A DNA stretch of 64,000 bases from Lonicera japonica. Taxonomy: Eukaryota > Streptophyta > Magnoliopsida > Dipsacales > Caprifoliaceae. Shown here one piece after another: positions 24,301 through 37,600 of the stretch. Numbering within the stretch: position 1 is the first letter of the stretch; every line of letters starts with the position of its first letter. The translations under genes and the position numbers were made by a program. The notes under the pieces are model-generated. The model saw only the letters and a program-made list of their open reading frames with translations. It ran no database searches and was not told where the DNA came from. The stretch covers positions 19,487,901 to 19,551,900 of the forward strand of contig CM038469.1 of assembly GCA_021464415.1 (NCBI GenBank). Reading direction: 5' to 3'.

Positions 24301-27300
24301 ACCTCCGGATCAGTGTCGGTAGAGTGGGCCGCCATAGAGCAAGCCATCGTGGATGACGGTTGCAGAGCACGCTGGAATGTTATGAACCCAGAGTAGTCCC
24401 ACATGGAAAAAAAGTGTAAATCTGGGAGTAGTATATGAAGCCCATGAGCACCGTACCCTTGTAAGCCAGTTTTTAGGGCAAGTTCTACCCATGGGTTCGT
24501 AACAGGATGATACACAATTTGAGGGTATTAACTTCTTTAAAAATGAGAGATTGGACAAGGATGGAAGAATACAAGTTGTTCATCCATTTCTAGAGCCATA
24601 TGTGAAACAACTTGGCACTCCAAGTTTCGTAATAAACAATGAAGAAAAAAGTTCAATTTGGAATTAAAGCTGCCATATTATTACTGTGTTTATTTTGGAA
24701 AACACATTGTATTTGTGATTTGCTACAAAGACATGGAAGCGGGGTGGCCTCCACCAATAATACATATTTTGTATAGAACGAACCTTGAAGTCTTTGAGGG
24801 CAAGGTTAAGATTGAAGGGGGCGAATGCTAGACCACAAAAGGTTATCAATGTAATCACGGATCTTGTGGTTAGTTAAGTGCTATTATTAGCGTACTGGTT
24901 AATATGAAATAAGTTAGTAGGAAGTTATAGAGTTATGGTAGCAGCGGGATGGTTTATAAGGCTTATATCTATATCTATAACTTGTTTTTGTCTTGTAAAC
25001 GGCCAAATAATGTTTTGGTAAAAACTACGGTTGTTGCTACCCTAAAGCAATTTTTAGTTTCGTTTCTCTGATTTTTTGCAAGTATTCTATCATGCTTATT
25101 CTTTTCCCGTTTGACGTGTGATATATATTGATGTAAATCGTGCTTGTGACAAGCAACGATCTAGTATGCGTTGCACAAGAAGAAATTGAAGAGTGAATAA
25201 GGAAAAGGTTATGCTAATAATTCTTACTCTAGATAAAACATTATTGAACTCACAAAACTCGGATTTCTGCTGTGGAGTACCCGACTATCTACAGTATACT
25301 AAGTCCTAACCAGACTTGGGATTCTTAATTCCTAATGAATCAGAATTCTTTATTTAGACAGTTAGACAACTAATCTAAACCTATTATGATAACGTTGTCT
25401 AGCTCTATCCTAATAAGCAACCCTAACCAAACTAGGACTAAAACAAATACCGAGCCTTATGGAATTCCTAACCTTTTAGAATATCTACAAGACTACAACT
25501 AAAGTAAGGAAAATAGTAAATAAAATTACATAAATAGAATATTTAAGTTATTAATATCTGGTTTGCATCATATGTAATAGCATATCTTTCGAACATGTAC
25601 AGATGCTTTAGAGGGTCCACTGGTAGAAACAAATACCGGTCTGGGCCAACTAGTCTGGGGCATGTGGGCAACCCATTAATCACCTCATTTAGAATAATTC
25701 CACCTTTAGGCGATATGATGGCCTAACCATTTCGAAGGAATAGAAAAACACAACTTTTGTTGGGACAGAGAATTCCTTAATGACCAATGAACCTTTTACC
25801 CAAGCAAATTTTGAACTGGTCCTCGATCGAGACCTAGTACCATTCTACCATGCCACTAATGTGCTACTGGGCACCCCACGTCATTTGACTTTAAGGACAA
25901 AATGTCCATACCTCTTTACCTCCGGTTCCACTTATATGGGAAAATCTGATCATTTTGTCAATTGATGTACGAAAAACTGGGTTTTGCTTTACTCAGCCTT
26001 ATGCTATAAATTACGGCCTTGCTTGTCATTAACAATTTAACCCATCTCACCTACCTTGAGCAGTTTCACTCTCTCTCTCTCTCTCTCTCTCTCCATATAT
26101 ATATATATATATATTTCCTTGACCACTTGTAATTGTTTAGAAAACAAATCTTATAATACATGGGTAAACTCGACTTAACAAAGTACAAACGTCCCCCCAA
26201 GTTTCTTATTTTTTTTGTGTTTCATTTTGCACTAAACATAATGGATAAATATGGATGATGAAACAATGAGTTTGGAGTTGAATAATGATAGGGGTTGATT
26301 GTGGGATTGTTCATGTGGGTTCATTGTGTAAAAGCACTGTATTATTACTATAAAGCAGATTGGCTTTATGATTGCAGGTTACTGGTGGATCGCTTGAGGA
26401 GTCCAAGGAAGCTCTTGCTATTGCAGAAACAGATGGTTAGTCTGTTCATTCATTATATTTTCTATGTAGGGTCGGTTTGATAAAAGGACGTGGAAATGAA
26501 ACTAATAATTTATGAGAAGTTTGGAAAAGAGAGGAGTGATTTGGTGAGATGTTCACCATCTTTTCCTTATTTTACATGGAATATTTTCTTACCCGCCACC
26601 CAAATAGTTTTATTCCATGGAAACCCCAAACAATAGTAGAACATTTCACCAAATCACTCATCTCTTTGTCCATCTTCTCATTAAAAATACTAGGGTTTTC
26701 AATCGATTTCCAACTTTTTTTAATCAAACGCACCGTTAACTGTTCAACTTTCTCTCTTGTTGTTCATTCTCTGCTAATTGGCCTTCTTATTGCGGCCATG
26801 AGTTGGGCTAATCTTATCAGTCTGTTATCTATGGCAATATGGCAGCAAGGCTATTTTGTACAGTTGGTGTGCACCCGACAAGATGCAAAGTGCGTTCTTG
26901 TCTTTTTGAATCTACATTCGTTAATTAATTTTAGCAAGTATCCGAGTATGTGCATATGGAGATGTTTGAAATTGTAGGCATCTTGTATTTCCATTTAGGA
27001 ATTTGATGAGAGCGGGGATCCTGACAAACATTTTCAGGCACTTTTGTCGTTGGCTAAAGAGGGAGTTGAGAAAGGCAAGGTACGAATTATTGCTTGATTA
27101 TATGAGGTAAACAATATTATCAAATTTTGATTGTTGAAAATATTTTATTCAACAGAATTTTTCCTTTGGTGACTTGATACTTATGCAACTTATTTGCTAT
27201 GGAACTTAATTAAAGGAGCACTGTTGAGATGTGTGCAATTAAAAACCTTGCTTCGTGCTTATAGTATGTGCATATCAATCATTTGCAGTTGTAGATTCTT

Positions 27301-28592
27301 GATCTTATTTTTGATTTATAGTTGATTACAAAATGCGTTCATATTGTTACCTAAGTCATCATTGAATTTACTTTCTTATGCCTTGTTTTTCTAGCCACGA
27401 ACATATCTTGAGTACAAAGTGATTTTTCATATTAATTATACAACTCTGCATTCTACACAAGGTGGTGGCAATTGGTGAATGTGGATTGGATTATGATAGG
27501 CTTCATTTTTGCCCATCAGAGATCCAAAAGAAGTAAGTGGTAGCTGGAAATGTTTTTTATTTTTTTCGTAGGGGAGAAGTATTGTGCTTCAAAAACTCAA
27601 CGAGTCAGTTTTTTTCTTTATTTCGTTTTAAACGTTTTTGTTATGTTCTTCAATTCTGACGAATTTGCATCTCATTTAAATACTTCATATTGTTCGAAAT
27701 AGGTACTTTGAGAAGCAGTTTGAATTAGCTCATGCTATGAAGCTGCCAATGTTTTTGCACATGCGAGCAGCTGCCGGAGATTTCTGTGACATTCTTGAAC
27801 AAAACAAAGATAGGTAGATTCCCTTTTACCTCAACGTTCAGGCTGACATAGTGACATGTTATTTTCCCCTTTTAATTTGTTCAGGAAACTTTTTGCAAAT
27901 GGATAAACTTTGTGTTGAAGTATTTGGACGTTTATTTTCCCTTTTTCCCCCCTCTTAGTACCCGTTTGTTTCAGGTCTTGGTTTATTCTTGGAATCCTAA
28001 ATTGATAAATTCACACTAGAAGCCTCTTATAGTTCATGTCAAGAGGTTGAATTATAGGTTGACGAGGCTCAAACTTTCCATGTGACATTACTATTTTGGA
28101 TTCCAGGAACTGAAAAAACTCGAGCCATACGGGCGCTTATTGTTATGTTTATGTTTTGTAGCCCTTTTATGTTTTTAGTATTAGGTCCATTTCAGCCCAT
28201 CTATTCTATCATTGTAACCCTAATTTTGTGTCTAAATATATACATCTTGGCTTGCGGTTTTGAGTACAAAACAAAAAATATTCTTCTTAGAATCAAAGGA
28301 AACAACTAGTCCCCACACCCTAACAACACCCTAGCCTTCCGCCTTCCACTCTCTTCTTGTTGGCTTCCTCCCTAACCACTGTCTTCTTGGACTTGAGTTC
28401 AAAGAAGATTTTCTTAGGGGTTAAATAGCACAACAGCCTTTGCTACTTCGGAGATCCAGCACCTACGCCACCATCACTTAGTTCCAGCCTACAAGCCTCT
28501 GTTTGATCCTGTTTCTATTAGTTATGACTTATGATATATCTATTAGGACTTAGCACCGGAGGGTATGGTGCAAATCGCCTAAATATCTGTTG

Positions 28593-28625
<33 letters not shown>

Positions 28626-31600
28626 TTGATGCAATTCGGATACAAGTAATCTAAATGACAAAAATTAAAGAATGAATAGGTAGCGAAGTGGTCAAGAACC
28701 ATATTGCGCTCGCTGTTAGTGAAGATTCGAATCCTATTGCTTGCGCTACAATGGAAACCTTTTTGTGAAATAAAAACCCTAAAGGGCAAAATTGGAAATA
28801 AAAAAAATCTGACATGGCTTCAATTACTGCCAAAATGGCTTCTGGCTTTATATATTAGTGTATATTTATATCTGGAAAAGAGACCAACCTGACTTAGTGA
28901 TGTGCCACAACTTTATGAGCAAAGAGTCAACATACTGCTAGCTTTAGGCACAAAGATATTTGGTGAAACCAGCAGATTGAAATGTGGCTTCACTTAATTA
29001 TAGGAAGCATCAACAGTTTCCTATAAAAACACAGAAATACTTAATGAAATCAAAGCAAACAGATCCAATCCCGTAATTTATCTCACCTCCTTGTAGAGAA
29101 GATAATATAACTAACACTAAAATTGGAAACTAAATGACATAATAAAGCTGATAAAAATATTTCTGTAGAGAGAGGAAGATTGACTTTCGTTTGGATTCCG
29201 AGGCCTTTGTTGCTTTTACTGGAAATACTTTTGAGCTATTAATTAAGAAAAAAACCTGAGGTATTAAAAAAAGAAAGAAAAAAGAAAAAAATGGATCCTT
29301 TTATTTTCTGCTTTACGTCATTACATTTTCTTTTTCTTATCTAACACTAACAGGTTCTGCGGTGGGGTTGTCCACTCTTTTACTGATAGTGCTGAAGATC
29401 GTGATAGGCTCCTTTCGTTCAATAATCTTTTTATAGGTAAAAATGCACTCTGATTAAGACTTGCATCGGTTTTTAAACAATCCCTGATACATCTTACTTT
29501 TCTATTCACTTGTTCAGGTCCTCTGACTATTTTTTTTCCTCTCTTTTTTTTTTGTAAAATAAATAAATAACTCAATAATAGGTGTGAATGGTTGCTCTCT
29601 AAAGACTGCCGAAAATCTTGATGTTGTAAAGAGCATACCAGTTGACAGAATGATGATTGAGACAGATTCCCCATATTGTGAGATAAAGAATACTCATGCG
29701 GGGGTTCATTTAGTAAAATCTAAATGGCCTTCGAAGAAGAAAGAGAAATACGACCAGGATTGCATTGTCAAAGGTCGAAATGAACCTTGTTTAGTCCGGT
29801 AAGTGTTATTTTGCATACAGATTAACTTATTTTAACCCTTGGTAGTTGGTATGGAGATATTATTATTCAAATCTTCATATATGCGAGTCTTTTTTCGGGG
29901 AATTGTCTCTTAAAATTAAAATACAACACAATTCACCCAGCTTCACAAGTTTCTAAAAACTCCCTGAAGCTTTAAAACTTTCTTTGTTGATATAAAGAGG
30001 GGACACAAACATAGAACTAAGGCTTTCTCTCTCGTTTTCTCTCTCGTTTTCTTTTTTATTAATTTATTCCTTTATTTTTGTTGAAATATCTTTATTATTG
30101 CTATTTATTAGATATTATTTACCTTTTATTAGGTGTTATATGTAAGATCCCTATAATCAAGAGATCACGTGGATCTTGGCATATTTTGGGGCTTTTAAGA
30201 TTTGCTCCCTGAGATAGAAACTTTTTATGATGCAGTCCAGAACATTTTTTAAAGGATGCATAGGTACTATTTGGTAAATAGTACTATTCAGTAGATACAT
30301 AGGTACCATCTGCGAGGACTCACATAGGTACTATTTGGTAGATACAATATTTCTTGGTCACAGATACTAATTTTCTACTGAATTTGCGACTGAGAAAACT
30401 GAAAGATACCAAAAGAAGTATCTGCAAGGACTGCATCCTTTAAAAGTCTTCCAAATTGTACCCTTTTGCTTCTGCACAAGTATAAAACTTTGGCTCTCAA
30501 TTGAGTAAGCCGAACCAATTGCGTTTTACAATTATTTTATACTGCACGTCTTATGGGAGTACGAGTTTGAGAAAACCTAACGTTTGGCGCTAAGATTGTT
30601 AGACACCTCAGAAATCACATAGAAGGGCCCCATGCATCTACTGAATAGTACTGAAATAATTAAAAGGGAACATGAACGAACATGTTGTAAGACTAAAAAC
30701 ATAAATTGTGCGTGGTACCAAGTGGACCTGTTGTGGTTGTATTGGCTGCAAGAGGTATGTAGGCGCTTTAGAATTTCTCTTGAATCGTGATCTTTAGGTT
30801 CATCCTTTTCCCACTTTTGTGCCTTGAAATTGCACCAATTTACAAAGTATCTACTTCAAATGATCCTGTCCTTAGGCACCTTATTGCATCGTTTCTTTTG
30901 TGGATTTTCTGGGGGATTGGCATTTTGTTTTTTGACCCTTCGTTTTCTAAGGCATTCTATTGAATTGAGCCTATTTGTTGTTACCCTTGTCAGAAAGCAT
31001 GATATATATTGTTGGCCCACTAACAACTGAAGCTTTTAGGTCAAATGATTCATATTGTTATATCTTCATTACAGTGCCAAATTGTTTAAATTGGGCTTTG
31101 TTTCATCCTTTAAGTTACTCCCTTTGTCTTGAATCAAGAATCCCACTTTCCATCTTCGAGCTTCTCAAATTAGGAGTCTTATTTCCTTTTTGGGACATAA
31201 TCTAGTTTTATATGCAATTGCTTTTGGCATTTCTCAAATGAAAAGCCACTATAATAATTCATTAGGAAAAAAATGGTAAGGCTTTTAGCACTCCAAATGA
31301 GTATTCTAGCACTTGAAAACTACTTTAAGGGACACTTCATGTGCATCTTTTTGGACACTTTCGATGCATTTATCACACCTTTTGGAGTTCTAGTGTACTC
31401 ATTTGGAGTGCTAATAGCCACAAAAAAAATTAAAAATTAAAAATAATTAAATCCCCGAACAGCCCCTCAAATTGAAAGACGTGTTAAAAATTGCTCCCCG
31501 TGGATCTTCAAATAAATATTCAAATGCTTCATTTGTGCTTGAAAGTAACGGCAAGGGAAGTTGGAAACCAAGGGACCCATAATATGCAGTCTATAGGAGG

Positions 31601-34600
31601 GACTACTATTTACTTGTGTAATTGTTTCTAAAACCATATGGATTTCATATTGCTATTTAGCGCACTTTAATTGGGAGGTACTTTAGGTTCCTCTATATTT
31701 AAAATTTTTATCGATCATCTTGGATCTTGAAATGATATGGCAAGTATGAACAGGCAAGTTCTTGAAGTAGTTGCAGGCTGTAAAGGAATCGCTGATGTAG
31801 ACCAACTAAGCAAGAACTTGTACCACAATACCTGCAGGTAAAATTTATGGCTATTGATTTCAATACGAGGCTCCGACTTCTCATCTGAAATTACTATTTT
31901 GGGTTCTAGGAACAAACAAAAACTTGAACCAAATGAGTACCGAAGGTGTGTGGCTATTCTCACTCCAGCCGAGTATTCCAGCACTCCAAAATCCATCACA
32001 AATATCCGTCACAAATGCATAAAAATTGCATTTAAGGTGTCAGAAAGATCATAACGGAGTGCTAATGAAACTTACTAAAAGTGCTAATAGCCATACCCCG
32101 TATCCACAATGTCTGGTCCATGTGATTAAATAATGTTAGACTCGATTTGCTATCCTCTTTTCAGTCCTAGATATTAACAAAGGGTAATCGCTACAAAACT
32201 AGGGGTAGCCCTACCCTAACAACTTTCCCTCAAAAGGACTTGAAATTGCCGCTGGCGGAGTTTGAACCATGCCCACTCTTGTAAAAGGTGGGCAGTGATA
32301 CCATGTGAGCTAAAAATTGATCGGTGGCTCAAATGAGTTCTTAAAAAACAAATATTTCCATTTAGAAAAATTCGTAGCTCCACACTATCTAGTTTGGTCG
32401 GATACTTTGTGATCGCCCTTGATCATCAGTTGGTTTTTTCATTTTTTGAATGACCTACACAACTGAGGTAAGATCTCCCTTGTCAATTTTGTCTCTAAAG
32501 AAATTATAATATTGAAAGGTGGGTAGTGATACAGTGTGAGCTATACAATTCATTTATTAACACTAATTCAAGTTCAGTACTGATTAGAATATTGACTCGG
32601 CCTATCGAATCCTTTAACTAATCAGAATGTGGTTGTTTAAATACTTGTAGTTACATTACATTATTCGATTGGTATTTGATTGCATCAATCGAAGAGATTG
32701 CTTCGATCAAAGAGATCTTGCAGTACACATAACATAAAACAATAATGAGGGACATATATATATATATATTAGCTAGGCTATAATGAGGGATTTCCTTACT
32801 TAAACAAAAAGAAGGGATGACCATTTAAAGAGGTAAATTGATGATTTTTTTATGAAAATTTGTAGAGATGATCTGTATAGTGAGTAGATCACCTCCACAA
32901 ACCAAGCTTAAAATGCCGTGGCACAGAACAAGCTTCTTACCCAGATAGCTCAACAAACCAAACAGATCAGTTCTCGTGTTTCTTCTATTTCCACCATGGA
33001 AGCAGCTATAGCAGATATAAAAATGAGAATTAAGGTTCTCAATGATCAAATGCGTTCTGTCTCTATGACTGTCAGAGATTTTGCTAGCACAGCAGAATTT
33101 TTTAGATATTCTGAAAATCAAAAACGAGCTCTTCAAGTACAATTGGAATCCTTTGAAAGAGGTGAAGCGGCAAAGCGCCAAACTGCAAACCATTCCACTA
33201 CCTATACCCCTCAAACGGTCCATCCTACATCAGATTTTTCAAATTATTCGGTGTTCTATCCACCAGAAATCCCTACCTCTCTCTCATATAATCCCGCTGA
33301 ATATTCCTTTTCTGGAAAATCTCAGCCCCAATTCATAAACCTTTGGGATGAACCCCCCAAAAGAAGGTTTACCTCCATGGTCAACCTCCACCAAAACCTA
33401 AACCAAAGTTTGTCCCTCTAAAGTCAAATTACCCTTATAAAGCCAAACACCCTGATCAAGTTGATTGGTCTAACACTAAACCTCTCAGGGCGGTTACGCC
33501 TCCTCCTTCAGCCAGACAAGCCAGAGGACTTGATCCAATCCCCACTCCTTTGCAAACCATTTTCCCTCCATCTCAGCCACAGCAGATTACCTCCCATACT
33601 ACTCCTAAAACTACACCCTCAGCTTATACCCCTCCAACTGAATCAAGTGATGTTATCCAAGGTGCCTCAACTAAACCTTTGGATATGTTCACAATGGAAG
33701 CTTTTGAAAATCATTCTGTCAATCAGATATGATCCTTTCTCAAAGCTCTCACTCTCCCAGATCGTGAACCAGTAAAAACTGATTCAAATGACTTGTTTCA
33801 AGCCTTTGATCTGCTTTACTCAACACAGCCAGCTGAACCAACCCAAGAACCTATGGTTGAAGATCCACCAGAACCGTTGAATGTCCCTTTGAACCAACCA
33901 CTTCCCCAGACAAACCATGCTCATGATAACCATGTTCGTTTCACTCTTGATGACATCAAGCCAAATCAGTGGCGTGAACGATTTTTCCAGTTCAAAGCAT
34001 GGATGATTGCTGACAATGAGTTATATGATCTTCGTTCGGTCATTAAACGATTTTTAGCTCGTGTTGTTGGCAGATTACATGACTGGTATGATGCCCTTGG
34101 TGAATACAGACAGCTCCAATTCCAGCAAATCACTTCAATTGATGTATTCTTGAGATCCATTTATAATGAATTCCTTGGAAATCCTACAAAGTTTGCTAAG
34201 ATTGCTCGTACTGAATTCATGGGAATGAAGTGTTGTTCCCTCCAAGAAAAAGATTTAGAACGTCATTATGGTAGAATGTCGAAAAGGTTCTATACTATTG
34301 GCGGTCTAGATGATTTAAATTTGAAGCAGGTTTTTTTTCAATCTTTTCTAGATGCTTTAGTTTCTGAAGCACAGAAGACTTTGAAGATGCAGAATATTGA
34401 TCTCTCAAGTCTTTCCATTGGACGTATTTATGAGCACCTTATATATTCTGTTGAAAGAATTTGTAATCACAAGAAGCTCATGGACGACATGGAAAAAACC
34501 AACAAAATGCTCAAATCTGCGTGCAACAAAGATCATTGGAAGATCAAGTGTAAGAAAAAAGAAGGCTGTGATTGTTCTCAACATAAGAAGGATTATAAGA

Positions 34601-37600
34601 AGAAATATCGGAAGCATTCCTCACGTCGCCACAAGAATACTGACGACACTTTTGTCAAACCATTTAAAAGACAAAAGTTCAAGAAAAAGAAGTTGAAAAA
34701 GTTTAAGTTTGTCAAGAAAAGAAACTTCAGAGGAAAGAAATCCGACAAATGCTTCTTGTTCCATAAGCCAGGTCATTTTGCAAAGAACTGTCTTGATTCT
34801 ACAAAGAAAACGCAATTCATGAATCTTCTCCACCAGCTTGCACCCGAAATTGCAGAATCAGATGTCGAATTAGTTCTCTCAGCCCAAGATGAGGCATCTC
34901 AAGGTTGCTTAATGCAATTAGCTTTTACTGAATCAGAAGCATCAGATGTTAAATCAGAAAATCCCAGTGAAACAGCTAGTTCAGTCATATCCTCAAATGA
35001 TGAACCAGCAGAAGCAGTCCGTTCTCTGCAGTAACTTGCTTTCTCCCAAGAAGAATGTCTCATTATCCAATCTTCACATGCCAAAATCAAAATATTCCCT
35101 GAGCCATATTCAAAACCCATAACTGTGTTAGCCCTTTTTGATACTGGTTCCACTAAAACTATGATCAATCCTAGTTTACTCCCTTCTACAATATGGAAAC
35201 CTTGCCAGTTAGCCTTTCGTGTTGCTAATGGTGAAATTCTCTATGTTGATAAAGTTAGTAAACCAATCCTTATCCAACTCTTTCCTGGTCTTCGAATCAA
35301 GCATGCGGTTTATGGCAGCAGTGCTACCCAGAAAGAATTAATGATAAGATGGGATCTTATCAAGAAAATGCCAGTACAATTTGCTGATAATGGTCTCAGA
35401 TACAAAAAGCAGTTCCTTCCATGGCATGACCCAGATGCAGCTCACATGTTCTATCAAGCTGCTCCAGCATATCCAATTGATCCAGGGATATCATTGGATA
35501 CTCTTAAGAGAAATCTTGTCACCATGTCTTGTGTAGACTCCCATATTGATTTTCTCACCAAATGTCAGAACTCGCTTTGGCGAAATAGCAAATTCTTTGT
35601 CACACTCCCCTTCAAGCTTAATGAAGATGTTAATCCTACAAGAGCATCATACTCTGGAATGAATCCAGAACATCAGTCACTTGCTCTTCAAGAACTAGTT
35701 TCTCTCAAACAGCAACAGCTTATTGAAGAAACGACCTCTCCATGGGCGTGTGAAGCATTTTATGTGAATAAGCGATCTGAACAAGTCAGAGGAAAGATGA
35801 GGCTAGTGATCAATTATCAACTGCTGAACTATTTCCTAGCCAGTGACAAATTTCCCCTACCCCAGAAACATTCCTTGTTTAGCCACTTTTCAAATGCAAA
35901 TGTTTTCTCTAAATTTGATTTGAAAGCTGGGTTTTGGCAGTTAGGCATCACTTCCACTGATCGTCCAAAAACAACATTTTGCATTCCTGAATTTCACTAC
36001 CAATGGACAGTAATGCCCTTTGGATTGAAGAATGCTCCATCTGTTTTCCAAAAAACCATGATGTCTATCTTTGAACCCATTGCGGCAAATGCATTAATTT
36101 ATATTGATGACATTTTGCTCTTCAGCCAGAATGAAGCAGAACACCTGAGGCTCCTTCACCATTTCCATCACATAGTTCTATCACATGGAATCATGCTCTC
36201 TGAGAAAAAGATGGTAATTGGCACAACAGAAATTGAGTTCCTTGGAATGATGATCAAGAATGGAAAATTCCAGCTTCAACCACACATTTCTAAGGATTTG
36301 CAGAAATTCCTAGACAAGTTAACAAGCAAAACTCAAATTCAACAGTTTCTTGGTTTGGTGAATTATATGTCTCAATTCATCCAGAAGGTTGCCACCTACA
36401 CTGCCCCTCTTTCAGCCCTCTTAAAGAAATCACCACCACCATGGTCAGAAGTCCAAACCACCGCAGTCAAGAAGTTGAAAGAACTTACTTCCCAGTTACC
36501 AGATCTACAGATCCCTTCAGATGGTCAACGGATTTTGCAAACTGATGCAAGCAATGAATTTTGGGCAGCAATTTTATTGGAAGAAAAAAATGGTACTAGA
36601 ACTCCTTGCGGATACAAGTCAGGAAAATTCAAGCAGGGTGAATTGCACTATTACTCAACTTTCAAGGAAATTCTAGCAGTCAAAAGAGGAAGTGAGAAAT
36701 TCCAATTTCATCTTATTGGTCACCACATTAAGATTGAAATGGATATGTCATCATTTCCAACCATGATCCAATTCAAGAACAAGCAAATCCCAAATTCTCA
36801 ATTGTTAAGATGGTCAGAATGGTTTTCACAATGAGATTATGAAGTCAAACACATTCAAGGCAAAAACAATGTTATCGCTGACTTCTTTTCTCGACAAGGC
36901 GCCGCTGAGCAAATAGAATCCTCATCTCACATCGCTCCATTCATAAAAGAACCTTTTTGCAAGCCCTTTAAATTCAATGACCATAAACCACAAACCATAT
37001 CTCGTCTTCCAGTCATATACACCTTGACCCAAGTCATGAATCCCTTCCAAGCCAGTTCATCAAAAGCCAGTCCATCAAAGTCTTACCCAGAACCCGCTCA
37101 CTCCTTTCACTTTTCAGACTTTGAGCAAGCCCTTGATCCCATGACGGCAATCTCTCTTCTTCCTTCTGAACTCCAAGAGAATGTTGTCAATTTTGCCATA
37201 AATCTTAGAGCAAAAGACCTTGTTATCAAGTATTTAGAAATTTTGCTTGAAAAGTATGGCCTTTGTTTCCGTGGCCTTCGACTTCACCCCACTTATCCAT
37301 TTTGTTCTCTCTTCCATATCCATTATTGCTATAGAGTTTCAAAAATAGCCCTTGTCTTCCTTTGGTACCTCACAGAAGTCTACCATGTCGGGTTTATTTT
37401 CAAAGCTCCTGATTTGCTTCTTTATTTACAGATTGCTACTTCAGATCCAGAAACTCAAAATGCCCATGCAGTCTTATATGGAGTTCCAAGCTCGTATAAC
37501 TTTGTTATTTTTCTGAAATGGTTCAAATCTATTGACCAATGGAAGAATGCTCTCAAGACTCATCATCACACCTATTGCCTGATCCACTTCCATAAACCAC

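Larger units (their letters stand above)
23258..25092 (+). mobile_element. Small non-autonomous copia-type element with captured DNA
   Basis: Direct repeats at 23258 to about 23498 (start TGTTAGACAACAAAAAGAG) and 24826-25092 (start TGCTAGACCACAAAAGG, end TTCTATCA) are LTRs of about 241 and 267 bp. The 5' copy has lost about 20 bp at its end. The target duplication TGCTT is perfect at 23253-23257 and 25093-25097. A primer site resembling TGGTATMAGAG follows the 5' LTR (TGGTATAAGAG, 23499-23509). A purine-rich tract GAAGGGGGCGAA precedes the 3' LTR. The interior is a host gene fragment plus a nested TRIM, with no gag or pol. It sits in TatD intron 3. Confidence 0.85.

Noticed and set aside
23604..24515. 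303-codon minus-strand ORF, the longest outside the viral region
   Set aside because: It runs antisense across the captured fragment and the TRIM. Its sequence is made of repeated words from the element ([14 protein letters not shown] repeats) with no domain.
26549..26977. 142-codon ORF overlapping TatD exon 5
   Set aside because: It combines the MITE at 26470-26734 with exon 5 in the wrong frame. The TatD frame explains the conserved part.
28681..28752. Functional tRNA gene
   Set aside because: A and B boxes are present, but I cannot form an acceptor stem or a proper anticodon arm, so a SINE is more likely.
29321..29674. 117-codon minus-strand ORF
   Set aside because: It is antisense to TatD exons 9 and 10 and has no independent support.
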